From assembly GCF_014333585.1 (NCBI RefSeq), contig NZ_JACSCW010000001.1:620001-684000 (forward strand): a stretch of 64,000 bases of DNA. Reading direction: 5' to 3'. The position numbers and the translations under genes are program-made. Positions 53,671 to 63,654 of this stretch are shown piece by piece; the first letter of the stretch is position 1; every line of letters begins with the position of its first letter. The notes beneath the pieces are model-generated. The model saw nothing but the letters and a program-made list of their open reading frames with translations. It was not told where the DNA came from and made no database searches. Source of the DNA: Hymenobacter sp. BT188. GTDB lineage: Bacteria > Bacteroidota > Bacteroidia > Cytophagales > Hymenobacteraceae.

Positions 53671-54618
53671 ATGCTCCTCGATTTCGAACAACCAATAGCC
53701 GCCCTCGAAGGCAAACTCCGCGAAATGCAACAGTTGGCGCTTGACAGCCAGGTAGATGTATCGGAGGCCGTTGCGGCGCTGGAGGCCAAAATTAAGGCCC
53801 TCAAGAAAGAAACATACGCCAACCTCACCCGCTGGCAGCGGGTGCAGCTCTCGCGTCATCCCGACCGCCCTTATACCCTCGATTATATTGAGGGCATGGC
53901 CACCAACTTTATTGAGTTGCATGGTGACCGGACCGTGGGCGATGATAAAGCTATGGTAGGAGGCTTCGCCAATTTGAATGGCCGCACAGTAATGTTCATT
54001 GGGCAACAGAAAGGCCGCAATACCAAGGAGCGGCAGTACCGTAACTTCGGCATGGCCAACCCAGAAGGGTACCGCAAGGCGCTTCGCCTAATGAAAATGG
54101 CTGAGAAGTTCAATAAGCCAGTGGTGACGCTGATTGATACGATGGGTGCGTTTCCGGGGCAGGAAGCTGAGGAGCGGGGGCAGGGCGAGGCCATTGCCCG
54201 CAACCTGAAGGAAATGTTCATGTTGAAGGTGCCTGTTATCTGCGTCGTCATTGGCGAGGGCGCTTCCGGCGGCGCGCTTGGCATCGGTATCGGTGACCGG
54301 GTGCTGATGCTGGAAAACACCTGGTACTCTGTTATTTCTCCGGAATCGTGCTCCAGTATTCTGTGGCGTAGCTGGGATTATAAAGAGCAGGCCGCTGAGG
54401 CCCTTAAGCTTACGGCTACTGATATGATGCAGGCCAAACTGGTGGATGGCATCGTGAAAGAGCCGCTGGGTGGTGCCCATACCAATGTGCCCAGAATGAT
54501 TGATACGCTAAAGAAGACGCTTATCAAAACTATCGATGAGCTAAGTGTCATACCGACGGAAGAGCGCATTAGCCAGCGCATTGATAAGTTTTCGGCCATG
54601 GGCGTTGTGGCTGAGTAG
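53671..54618 (+). CDS. accA: Acetyl-CoA carboxylase carboxyltransferase, alpha subunit
   Basis: 315 residues, the standard length. With AccD it moves the carboxyl group from biotin to acetyl-CoA in fatty-acid synthesis. N-terminal helical part [20 protein letters not shown] (3-22), [20 protein letters not shown] (about 66-85), oxyanion region [20 protein letters not shown] (about 190-209), and [11 protein letters not shown] (about 224). First of a run of plus-strand lipid-related genes. Confidence 0.95.
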   Translation: MLLDFEQPIAALEGKLREMQQLALDSQVDVSEAVAALEAKIKALKKETYANLTRWQRVQLSRHPDRPYTLDYIEGMATNFIELHGDRTVGDDKAMVGGFANLNGRTVMFIGQQKGRNTKERQYRNFGMANPEGYRKALRLMKMAEKFNKPVVTLIDTMGAFPGQEAEERGQGEAIARNLKEMFMLKVPVICVVIGEGASGGALGIGIGDRVLMLENTWYSVISPESCSSILWRSWDYKEQAAEALKLTATDMMQAKLVDGIVKEPLGGAHTNVPRMIDTLKKTLIKTIDELSVIPTEERISQRIDKFSAMGVVAE

Positions 54619-54633
54619 TGTACTGCATAGCGT

Positions 54634-55476
54634 ATGAACCTTTATACAATTGATACTGGGCTATTCAAGCTTGACGGCGGCGCTATGTTTGGTGTGGTGC
54701 CCAAAAGCATGTGGCAAAAGCTCAATCCGCCCGACGCTAATAATATGTGCACCTGGGCCATGCGTAGTTTGCTGATTGAGGATGGCAACCGTCTCATCCT
54801 CATCGACAATGGGATGGGTAACAAGCAGGATGAGAAGTTTAGGTCGCATTTCTACCCGCATGGTGATGACACGCTGGAGAACTCACTGCGCCAGCGAGGC
54901 TTCACGGCCGCAGATATTACCGACGTTTTTCTGACCCACTTGCACTTCGACCACTGCGGTGGCTCGGTGGTGCGCACGCCGGGGGGCAAATTGGAAGTGG
55001 CTTTCCCTAATGCTACGTATTGGTCAAACGAAGCGCATTGGAATTGGGCTGTAACGCCTAATGCGCGGGAAAAGGCGAGCTTTCTAAAGGAGAATATTTT
55101 CCCAATTCAGGAAAGTGGGCGTTTGCAGTTTCTGACGCCGGGTGCAACTTCGGCGCTGCCGCAGTTTCGGGAAATCATTTTTGCCGACGGCCACACAGAG
55201 AAAATGATGGTGCCGGTACTGGAGTATAAAGGTCGTACGCTAGCGTTTATGGCCGATTTGCTGCCATCTGCAGGACATATTCCATTGCCGTATGTGATGG
55301 GCTATGATGTGCGCCCATTGGCGACGTTAACTGAAAAAGAGGCCGTACTCAACCGCGCTGCCGCCGAAAACTGGGTGCTGCTGCTGCAACACGACCCCAC
55401 CAATGCTGCCTGCACCGTTCAGGCCACCGATAGAGGAGTGCGCCTAGCGGAAACGCTGCGCGTGGAAGACCTTTAA
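54634..55476 (+). CDS. MBL-fold metallo-hydrolase
   Basis: 280 residues. Zinc motif TDVFLTHLHFDHCGG (about 95-109), further His at AHWNWA (about 134), Asp in FMADLLPSAGHIP (about 209) and His in LLLQHDPTN (about 252). Similar to quorum-quenching lactonases/AttM-type and general exported-free MBL hydrolases; substrate not evident. 15 nt after accA; likely in one transcript. Confidence 0.83.
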   Translation: MNLYTIDTGLFKLDGGAMFGVVPKSMWQKLNPPDANNMCTWAMRSLLIEDGNRLILIDNGMGNKQDEKFRSHFYPHGDDTLENSLRQRGFTAADITDVFLTHLHFDHCGGSVVRTPGGKLEVAFPNATYWSNEAHWNWAVTPNAREKASFLKENIFPIQESGRLQFLTPGATSALPQFREIIFADGHTEKMMVPVLEYKGRTLAFMADLLPSAGHIPLPYVMGYDVRPLATLTEKEAVLNRAAAENWVLLLQHDPTNAACTVQATDRGVRLAETLRVEDL

Positions 55477-55491
55477 CTCGTTGCTAACCAG

Positions 55492-56253
55492 ATGCGGGAA
55501 ATCGGCTTAGCGTTATCGGGAGGTGGGGCGCGGGGTATCGCGCATCTGGGCGTACTGGCGGCGCTGGACGAGCTGGAAATTCCGATTGCCCGTTTAGTAG
55601 GCGTCAGCTCCGGGGCAATTGTGGGGGCCTTTTATGCAGCTGGCTTCAAGCCGGCTGAGGTATTGCGCCTATTCACGGCCATGCCGATTACCCGCTTGCT
55701 GCGTCCGGCTTTTAGTCGGCATGGGTTACTGAATCTGGATGCGTTAAAACAACTGTTGGAAGAGCATCTGGGGGGGAATTTTACCTTCGCCGATTTGCAG
55801 CGCCCGCTCACGCTGGTTGCTACTGATTTGGTGGAAGGCGTGTCGGTGTACTTTTCGGAGGGGCCATTGCTGCCGGCCTTGTTGGGGTCGTCGGCGGTAC
55901 CAGTGCTCTATCGGCCCGTGGAGTATCAGGGACGACAATTAGTAGATGGAGGCTTGCTGAATAATCTGCCCGTAGAGCCGCTGTTGGATCAGAACGTCGT
56001 CGTGGTGGGCGTGCATTGTAACCCCGTGAATCCGGCGGCGCGCATCACTACATTTCGGAGCCTGGTAGAGCGCACCTTGCTGCTAGGCATCAACGCCAAT
56101 ACGCCCGCCCGCCGCCTTCGTTGCGATTTGCTCATTGAGCCGCCTGAGCTACGCAACTTCCGCACGCTCAGCTACCGCCGGGCCACCGAACTCTACGATA
56201 TTGGCTATCGCTACACGATGAGTCTGGCACCGCAACTGCGTGCCCTGCAATAA
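55492..56253 (+). CDS. Patatin-like phospholipase
   Basis: 253 residues, RssA/YchK-like. Oxyanion hole SGGGARGIAHLG (9-20), nucleophile GVSSG with Ser about 40, catalytic Asp in DGGLLNNLPVEPL (about 152). Cytoplasmic hydrolase of acyl ester bonds. 15 nt after the MBL gene, 75 nt before an acyltransferase gene: a lipid-handling run after accA. Confidence 0.88.
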   Translation: MREIGLALSGGGARGIAHLGVLAALDELEIPIARLVGVSSGAIVGAFYAAGFKPAEVLRLFTAMPITRLLRPAFSRHGLLNLDALKQLLEEHLGGNFTFADLQRPLTLVATDLVEGVSVYFSEGPLLPALLGSSAVPVLYRPVEYQGRQLVDGGLLNNLPVEPLLDQNVVVVGVHCNPVNPAARITTFRSLVERTLLLGINANTPARRLRCDLLIEPPELRNFRTLSYRRATELYDIGYRYTMSLAPQLRALQ

Positions 56254-56328
56254 GTAGCGACGTTGCTCAAAAATTACCTAGTTTTAACCCTGGGGGGCAT
56301 TTTCTCGTTGGTCACCCAAAAATTCCTT

Positions 56329-56904
56329 ATGCCAAGAGCCTCTACTACGCCTTTCTTCTGGTACTACTTTTCTAAATTCTGGTTTTGGATAACCGGCTGG
56401 AAACTGGTTTCGCGGGTGCCGCCGGGCATTACCAAGGCCATGATGATTGCGGCCCCGCACACCAGCAACTGGGATATTCTCTATGCCCGCGCCTCTTTTT
56501 TTCTGATGAATGTGCCCGTGCGCTTCACCGTTAAAAAGGAGTGGGTCGATAACCCCTTCGTAGGCTGGCTGATGCGTTCGTTGGGTGCGCTGCCCGTTGA
56601 CCGTAGCCGCAACAACAGCCTTGTGGATGGCATGATAAAACTATTCAATGAGCGCGATGAGCTGGTAATTCTTATCACGCCGGAAGGCACGCGTCAGTAT
56701 CAGCCCAAGTGGCGCAAAGGATTTTATTTCGCTGCCGAGGGAGCAAACGTGCCGATTCTGCTAGGCTTTCTGGACTATAAAAACAAAGAGTCTGGCGTAG
56801 GTGGACCCATTTATCCCACGGGGAATTACGAGGCAGACTTGGAACAAATTCAGGCTTTTTACCGAACAAAAACTGGTAAATTCCCGGAGAAAGGTGTGCG
56901 CTAA
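56329..56904 (+). CDS. 1-acyl-sn-glycerol-3-phosphate acyltransferase-like protein
   Basis: 191 residues from ATG 56329 (MPRASTTPFFWYYF). An in-frame TTG at 56263 would add 22 residues across a dispersed motif and is less likely. PlsC blocks: AAPHTSNWDILYAR (HX4D, block I, about 44), MRSLGALPVDRSR (block II, about 80), ITPEGTRQ (block III, about 116), ANVPILLGFLDYK (block IV, about 139). Adds a second acyl chain in phospholipid synthesis, or acts on another lysolipid. Confidence 0.85.
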   Translation: MPRASTTPFFWYYFSKFWFWITGWKLVSRVPPGITKAMMIAAPHTSNWDILYARASFFLMNVPVRFTVKKEWVDNPFVGWLMRSLGALPVDRSRNNSLVDGMIKLFNERDELVILITPEGTRQYQPKWRKGFYFAAEGANVPILLGFLDYKNKESGVGGPIYPTGNYEADLEQIQAFYRTKTGKFPEKGVR

Positions 56905-56975
56905 CAGGCGCTTTCTTTGCTCATCACAAAGAATAATACGACTAGTTTTTCCACTCTTCACGCACCTACCTCACT

Positions 56976-57524
56976 ATGGAAAAGATCCAAACCTTACTCA
57001 TCATCTTGTTGGGTATTGGCGTTTTTGTGTGGCGTATGGTGCAAAAAGCCCGAGAAATGGCAGCCCGCGAATTGCGTGAGCGGCCTACGTTGCCGAAGGC
57101 CCCTGGTTTGCCTACTACCTCGTTTCAGGATTTGCTGGAGCAGATGAAGTCGCAGAACAAAGCGGGTAATCAACCTCCGCCTACTGCTGCCAGCCGACCC
57201 ACTACGCCGGCCGGTCGTCCTTTGCCCCGCGAGCAAGCGCCAGTGGCGCGTAGCTTGGAGCGCACGGAGGTTGACCCCCGATCCTTGGAAACGATGCCAC
57301 CAGCGCGCTCCTTGGAGGCGCCCACGCGGCAGCCGCGTTTGGCAGCTAATTTACCTCGCGCGACTGCTTTACCAGCCCGCGAAGACTACTGGACCCGCCA
57401 AGCCGCGCACAGCCCCGACGAGGCCCGTCAGGATGCCCGTCGCCGGGTACAGGCCATGTTGCGCAACCCCACTGATCTGCGCGCGGCCTTTGTTCTAAGC
57501 GAGATTCTTAAACCTAAGTACTAA
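56976..57524 (+). CDS. Hypothetical single-pass membrane protein
   Basis: 182 residues. One N-terminal membrane helix (IQTLLIILLGIGVFVWRMVQ, 4-23), a Pro/Arg-rich disordered middle (about 60-140), and a short C-terminal piece RRRVQAMLRNPTDLRAAFVL ending SEILKPKY. That ending is common in Bacteroidota membrane-anchored hypotheticals. No function assigned. 71 nt after the acyltransferase gene. Confidence 0.72.
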   Translation: MEKIQTLLIILLGIGVFVWRMVQKAREMAARELRERPTLPKAPGLPTTSFQDLLEQMKSQNKAGNQPPPTAASRPTTPAGRPLPREQAPVARSLERTEVDPRSLETMPPARSLEAPTRQPRLAANLPRATALPAREDYWTRQAAHSPDEARQDARRRVQAMLRNPTDLRAAFVLSEILKPKY

Positions 57525-57626
57525 TAGCTGAGGATTAGCTATTAGTACTGCTGGAGGGCAAAAAGCAGAAGCTGTCCCTAAAATCTGAGCTATCCGGTGC
57601 ACAATTTGACGGCTGTTTACCAAGGC

Positions 57627-57720
57627 CGTCATGCAGGGCGGAGCGAAGCATCTGGCATGTTTAGTAAGATTACTGCCCTCTCGTCAGCACGCGAGATGCT
57701 TCGCTCCGCTCTGCATGACG
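57627..57720. repeat. REP-like inverted repeat, family D
   Basis: Arms 57627-57656 (CGTCATGCAGGGCGGAGCGA start) and 57691-57720 are inverted copies with two mismatches, 34-nt centre. Located between convergent genes. Confidence 0.88.
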
Positions 57721-57727
57721 TTCTTTA

Positions 57728-58384
57728 TTAGTCCTGCGTTAGTGCGTATGCGACTAGGTTGGCCCCCATGCGCAGGGCCGCTTCGTGGGTGGCGGGTGGG
57801 TCGTCATAGGTGCCTACATCCTCCCAACCATTGCCCAGATCGCACTCAAAAGTATAGAAGCATACCAGCCGACCTTTGTAGAGCAAGCCGAAGCCTTGAG
57901 GGCGTTTGCCTTCGTGCTCGTGCACTTTTGGCAGACCTTTCGGGAAGTCGAACTTTTGGTGATAGATAGGGTGGGAGAAAGGCAACTCCACAAACTCCAG
58001 CTCCGGAAACACCTTCTTCATCTCGGGACGGATGAACTTGTCGAGGCCGTAGTTATCATCAATATGCAGGAAGCCGCCACCGGTGAGGTAGCGCCGTAGG
58101 TTTTTAGCCTCCGCATCAGTAAAAACGACGTTACCGTGGCCCGTCATGTGGATAAAGGGGTAGGTAAACAACTCTGGATTATCCAGCTCCACGGTGGCCT
58201 CGTCGGGCGCGATATTGGTTTTTATCGTCTGATTGCAGAACTGAATCAGGTTGGGTAAGCTCGTTTTGTTGGCGTACCAGTCGCCGCCGCCGCCGTAGTG
58301 CAGTTTGGCAATGCGGAAGCTAGGCGCGGGCGCAGCGGCCGTTATCAGAAGCAAACTAACCGCTAAAAGAAGGTGCTTAAGCAT
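57728..58384 (-). CDS. DUF4159 domain protein
   Basis: 218 residues with signal peptide (LLLAVSLLLITAAAPAPS). DUF4159 pattern: IAKLHYGGGGDWYANKTSLP (25-44), ELFTYPFIHMTGHGNVVFTD (about 71-90), RRYLTGGGFLHIDDNYGLD (about 97-115), SHPIYHQKFDFP (about 137) and GRLVCFYTFECDLGNGWED (about 170-188). Rossmann/glutamine-amidotransferase-like fold in related proteins; biochemical role unknown. In Bacteroidota often near envelope genes. Confidence 0.85.
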   Translation of the reverse strand: MLKHLLLAVSLLLITAAAPAPSFRIAKLHYGGGGDWYANKTSLPNLIQFCNQTIKTNIAPDEATVELDNPELFTYPFIHMTGHGNVVFTDAEAKNLRRYLTGGGFLHIDDNYGLDKFIRPEMKKVFPELEFVELPFSHPIYHQKFDFPKGLPKVHEHEGKRPQGFGLLYKGRLVCFYTFECDLGNGWEDVGTYDDPPATHEAALRMGANLVAYALTQD

Positions 58385-58473
58385 AAGGTGACAAGATTTC
58401 TTACCAAGTTAACGCGGAAGGAAACAGCGGTCGTTCAATGAAGTGGCAGCTTATTAGGGTATGTAACCTGAAT

Positions 58474-59214
58474 TTACTGCTCATTAGTCTGATTGGCATT
58501 CGCAGCTGCGTAAAATTCGTGGGCTATATGCACCGTATGGACTGCTGCCAGCGCGGCTGTTTCGGTGCGTAACCGCGATTCACCCAGCGTTACAGGTCGA
58601 ATACCGCGTTGCAGCGCCAGTTCTATTTCAGCTGGAGTAAAGTCGCCTTCCGGCCCGATAAGGATGCAGCAATTTGCCCCCCACGCCGCCACCTGCGATA
58701 AAGCCGTACGCTCACCCTCAGCCAGATGCGCAATAAAGCTGGTAGCTGGCTCGAGTGTTGGAATAAAGCCAGCGTAATCCGTCAGTTCATCCAACTGCGG
58801 CAGCCACGCCTGCCCCGACTGCTTTAGAGCACTAACTACAATTTTCTCCAGCCGGTCCAGTTTCAGTTCACGGCGTTCGGAGCGGGCGCAGCGCAGGAAG
58901 GTGAGGCGGTCAATACCGATTTCGGTCGTTTTTTCCACCAGCCACTCCATACGGTCGAGGTTTTTGGTGGGGGCGACGGCCACGTGCACTGAAAAGGCGC
59001 GACGCGGTATGCGCTGCTCACTAGTTATGCGAAGCAGGCAGCGTTTGGGATTCGCATCGGCTACTTCCGCCTGAAAAATGCCCCCCACACCATCCACCAG
59101 CTCTACAGCGTCGCCGGTTGTAAGACGTAGCACACGGACGGCGTGCTTGCTTTCGTCTTCGGGTAGCAGGTAAGTTGACGTAGTAAGGTTGGGAGCGTAA
59201 AAGGTGTGCGGCAT
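58474..59214 (-). CDS. rsmE: 16S rRNA m3U1498 methyltransferase
   Basis: 246 residues from ATG 59214 (MPHTFYAPNL), preferred over an ATG 24 nt earlier because RsmE proteins begin at this point. SPOUT knot signatures: CCILIGPEGDFTPAEIELAL (about 186-205) and LGESRLRTETAALAAVHTV (about 214-232). N-terminal PUA-like half LPEDESKHAVRVLRLTTGDA. Methylates U1498 near the ribosomal decoding site. Confidence 0.92.
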   Translation of the reverse strand: MPHTFYAPNLTTSTYLLPEDESKHAVRVLRLTTGDAVELVDGVGGIFQAEVADANPKRCLLRITSEQRIPRRAFSVHVAVAPTKNLDRMEWLVEKTTEIGIDRLTFLRCARSERRELKLDRLEKIVVSALKQSGQAWLPQLDELTDYAGFIPTLEPATSFIAHLAEGERTALSQVAAWGANCCILIGPEGDFTPAEIELALQRGIRPVTLGESRLRTETAALAAVHTVHIAHEFYAAANANQTNEQ

Positions 59215-59345
59215 GCGGCAAAGATACAAGTAAGCCACCCTGAAAGCCGAAACCCCACTGACTGAGGCCAGCAGGGTTTCGAAACAGGATAAACAATTTA
59301 TTGTTAAACGTTGCTTCTCCGCCAGACGGCCAGTGGATTAGTTGA

Positions 59346-60131
59346 TTAGCGGAACGCCTTGTTCAGCATGCCAGCCAGACGCACGCCAGCTTGGGTGATA
59401 CGCTCCTTCATCATGTCGGCATGAGCAGGGTAATAGCGATAATCGACGTCGGCGTTGTTGGGCGTGTCCTTATATATCTGATTACTAGCTTGATACGATT
59501 CCCACAGCCACTGCTCTGGTGCGGCAGCCTGCATCTTCCGCACTACCCGGCCTCGCAGCGTGGCATTGTAGGCAGCAGCCATTTCCGTGTAGGTGAGGCC
59601 CTGATAATCAAGCAGGCCACTATCCCAAAGGCTATGCAGATTGGTGTCCTTGCCCCGATACTTTACCTTAATGTCGTTGCCGCCTTTGTCCTCGGCATGG
59701 CCCGCATGCAGCGGCTGATGCACATCGCCCACCAGGTGCACGACATACTTAAGCGCGGCTACGCGTTCGGCTTGCGGCTTGCTCTTATCCTTCAGAATGG
59801 CAAGCTGAGCGAGCATAGCGCTGTAAGCATTCGGAACGGTTTGGGCCTTGAGCTGCTGTATGTACTGGTCATGATTGAGGCCGGAAGGCGTGTTTACATA
59901 GTGCCAAGGGGCAGTTTCCTTGAACTCGGGGTAGTAGCGCACTTCGTCGGGCCAGGTGCTGACCATCGTCAGTGTTTCCGTGTTTAGCAGCTTCTGAATT
60001 TCGCGCTTGGCGCGGCGGGAGAGGTGTTGTTCGGCAATTTTGCCCACGGCCCGGTGCCCGTCGGCACCCCAGGCCCACAGGCTGAGCGGAGTGAGCAAAA
60101 GCAGGAGCAACGGGAGAAGACGCTTACACAT
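59346..60131 (-). CDS. S1/P1-family nuclease
   Basis: 261 residues with signal peptide MCKRLLPLLLLLLTPLSLWA. The mature protein starts with the conserved Trp (WGADGH), the N-terminal zinc ligand, then STWPDEVRY (Asp), APWHYVN (His), VHLVGDVHQPLHAGHAEDKG and LHSLWDSG. All three zinc ligand groups are present. Exported single-strand nuclease and 3'-nucleotidase. It could scavenge nucleosides and bases, in keeping with the pyrimidine-use cluster, though far from it. Confidence 0.9.
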   Translation of the reverse strand: MCKRLLPLLLLLLTPLSLWAWGADGHRAVGKIAEQHLSRRAKREIQKLLNTETLTMVSTWPDEVRYYPEFKETAPWHYVNTPSGLNHDQYIQQLKAQTVPNAYSAMLAQLAILKDKSKPQAERVAALKYVVHLVGDVHQPLHAGHAEDKGGNDIKVKYRGKDTNLHSLWDSGLLDYQGLTYTEMAAAYNATLRGRVVRKMQAAAPEQWLWESYQASNQIYKDTPNNADVDYRYYPAHADMMKERITQAGVRLAGMLNKAFR

Positions 60132-60193
60132 GACGCTAAGAATAGGAGGGTTGAATTAAAAAGTAAAGCTAGCAGATTTGGAGCGAATGCGAC

Positions 60194-60230
60194 AAAAAAG
60201 CCCCCCAGACGATAGCTGGGGGGCTTTTTT
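60194..60230. terminator. Bidirectional terminator built from an inverted pair of the dispersed motif
   Basis: AAAAAAGCCCCCCAG (60194-60208), loop of 7, CTGGGGGGCTTTTTT (60216-60230): perfect 15-bp stem. It is downstream of no plus-strand gene; it terminates pckA (minus strand, stop at 60251). Confidence 0.92.
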
Positions 60231-60250
60231 ACAAATCAAATGTCGCGGCT

Positions 60251-61873
60251 TTATACGCCGGCTTCCACGGCTACTTTAGGAGCCCCAGCCAGAATTTCGT
60301 CATTGGCGAAATCGGCGTACTTCTTAAAGTTGCTCACAAATTTCTCGGCCAAAGAGGCAGCTGTTTTATCATAAGCTTCCTTATCAGCCCAGGTATTGCG
60401 TGGGTCCAGAATCTCGGCTGGCACATTCGCAACGGAGGCCGGCACTTCCACTCCGAAGATGGGATGCTTGGTGAACTCTACGTTGTTCAGGTCGCCGTTG
60501 AGCGCGGCCGTAATCATGGCGCGCGTGTAGCCCAGCTTCATGCGTGAGCCTGTGCCGTAGCTACCGCCGGTCCAGCCGGTATTGATAAGCCACACATTCA
60601 CGTCCGGGTGCTCATCCATTTTCTGGCCCAACATCTCCGCGTACTTTGTAGGGTGCAGAGGCAGGAATACAGCGCCAAAGCAGGCAGAAAACGTGGTCTG
60701 TGGCTCCGTAACGCCCATTTCAGTACCTGCTACCTTCGCTGTGTAGCCCGACATGAAGTGGTACATGGCGTGGCTCTTATCCAGCTTGCTGATGGGGGGC
60801 AAAACGCCGAACGCATCAGCCGTCAGGAAGAAAATGTTCTTAGGTGAATCGGCCACCGACGGCTCAATGGCGTTGTCGATGAAGTTGATGGGGTAAGCCG
60901 TGCGGGTGTTTTCCGTTACCGACTTGTTGGAATAATCAACAGTGTGCGTGCCAGGAATAAAGCGCGTATTCTCGACGATGGCGCCGAACTTGATAGCATC
61001 CCAGATTTGGGGCTCGGTTTCGCGGTTTAAATCAATGACTTTCGCGTAGCAGCCGCCTTCGAAGTTGAAGATGCCCTCATTGGGAGTCCAGCCGTGCTCG
61101 TCGTCGCCGATAAGGCCACGGTTAGGATCGGCGGAGAGGGTGGTTTTGCCAGTGCCCGACAGACCGAAGAAAATGGCTGCGTCGCCATCCTTGCCCACGT
61201 TAGCGGAGCAGTGCATCGGCAGCGTGCTCTTCTCGTGGGGCAACAGGTAATTGAGTACGCCGAAAATGCCTTTTTTCATCTCGCCAGCGTAGCCAGTGCC
61301 GCCGATGAGAATCATTTTCTTAGTGAAGTTCAGGATCGCAAAATTGGGCTGGCGGGTGCCATCTACGGCAGGGTCGGCCTCGAAGCCGGGGGCACAGATG
61401 ATGCTGAAGTCGGGCGTCCAGGTAGTGTCCTCACCATCGGCGGGACGCAGGAACATATTATAGCAGAATAGGTTGTGCCAGGCTAGCTCGTTTACTACGC
61501 GCAGATTCAGACGGTAATCGGGGTTAGCACCAGCATAGGAATCACGCACATAAATTTCCTTATCGGCCAGGTATTGCACCATCTTCTCCTGAAGCTGGTC
61601 AAACTTACCGGCGTCGAAGGGAATGTTAATGTCGCCCCACCACACGCTATCCTGCGTGTATGCGTCCTTTACTATGAAGCGGTCCTTGGGAGAACGGCCA
61701 GTGAACTTGCCGGTATCGGCCATGAACGCGCCGGTGTCGGTGAGGTTGCCTTCGCCGCGGCGAAGAGCTTCTTCTACCAAGGCGGCGGGAGTTAGATTCA
61801 GGTGTACCTGGGCCGCCTGGGTAAAGCCAAGTGGCTGGAGGCGATGAAGAGCTTGGGTGGCAGTGTCCATCAT
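60251..61873 (-). CDS. pckA: Phosphoenolpyruvate carboxykinase (ATP)
   Basis: 540 residues from ATG 61873; a second ATG follows at once. Converts oxaloacetate and ATP to PEP, first step of gluconeogenesis. Conserved blocks: GKFTGRSPKDRFIV (about 54-67), MHCSANVG (about 219), kinase loop FFGLSGTGKTTLSADP (about 232-247), LIGDDEHGW (about 250), and NTGWTGGSYGTG (about 432). Fits growth on amino acids and pyrimidines. Confidence 0.94.
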   Translation of the reverse strand: MMDTATQALHRLQPLGFTQAAQVHLNLTPAALVEEALRRGEGNLTDTGAFMADTGKFTGRSPKDRFIVKDAYTQDSVWWGDINIPFDAGKFDQLQEKMVQYLADKEIYVRDSYAGANPDYRLNLRVVNELAWHNLFCYNMFLRPADGEDTTWTPDFSIICAPGFEADPAVDGTRQPNFAILNFTKKMILIGGTGYAGEMKKGIFGVLNYLLPHEKSTLPMHCSANVGKDGDAAIFFGLSGTGKTTLSADPNRGLIGDDEHGWTPNEGIFNFEGGCYAKVIDLNRETEPQIWDAIKFGAIVENTRFIPGTHTVDYSNKSVTENTRTAYPINFIDNAIEPSVADSPKNIFFLTADAFGVLPPISKLDKSHAMYHFMSGYTAKVAGTEMGVTEPQTTFSACFGAVFLPLHPTKYAEMLGQKMDEHPDVNVWLINTGWTGGSYGTGSRMKLGYTRAMITAALNGDLNNVEFTKHPIFGVEVPASVANVPAEILDPRNTWADKEAYDKTAASLAEKFVSNFKKYADFANDEILAGAPKVAVEAGV

Positions 61874-61916
61874 AAGCCGATAAACAATAAATAGGGGTGG
61901 GTGGGAAATGGGAATT

Positions 61917-61931
61917 CTTAAAACAAAAGTA
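61917..61931 (-). promoter_or_regulatory. Candidate pckA -7 element
   Basis: TACTTTTG on the minus strand (61924-61931) matches the TAnnTTTG consensus about 50 nt before the start codon; no good -33 TTTG was found at the right distance. Confidence 0.3.
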
Positions 61932-62033
61932 GTCAAAAAACCGAGCCTGCCACGGCTGTGCTGCGGTTTGATATAGTAGTAGCGAAAATTCGCTGTTGTA
62001 TTATTCAGCTAATACCAGCTTGGGAGGCAAAAG

Positions 62034-62062
62034 TTGGCAGTTGCGAAACTTTTGTAGCTTTA
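62034..62062 (+). promoter_or_regulatory. Candidate Bacteroidota-type promoter of the peptide transporter
   Basis: TTG at 62034-62036, 18 nt, TAGCTTTA at 62055-62062, near the TTG-N18/19-TAnnTTTG pattern; start codon about 62 nt downstream. Confidence 0.45.
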
Positions 62063-62124
62063 CAAACCCCCGATCACTGTTTCGGACAGGTTTCTCTTCC
62101 ACCTCCATCTTATCATTCTTTTAC

Positions 62125-63555
<1,431 letters not shown>

Positions 63556-63567
63556 GTTTCTGTTGTC

Positions 63568-63603
63568 AAAAAGCCCCCCGTACAGATGTCCGGGGGGCTT
63601 TTT
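63568..63603. terminator. Terminator built from an inverted pair of the dispersed motif
   Basis: AAAAAGCCCCCCG (63568-63580), 10-nt loop, CGGGGGGCTTTTT (63591-63603). Terminates the peptide transporter gene. Confidence 0.92.
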
Positions 63604-63611
63604 TTATGTTT

Positions 63612-63637
63612 CATACATGTATGTTTTCATACGTATG
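63612..63637. promoter_or_regulatory. Paired palindromes, candidate operator
   Basis: CATACATGTATG (63612-63623) and CATACGTATG (63628-63637), both perfect palindromes, just upstream of the gene at 63655. Similar in sequence to the pair at 40244-40270. Confidence 0.4.
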
Positions 63638-63654
63638 TTCTTACTGTCCTTCAT

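Noticed and set aside
55770..55776. G-run of seven in the patatin gene as another motif copy
   Set aside because: It is followed by A, not C, so it does not match GGGGGGC; likewise ACCCCCCC at 23261-23270.
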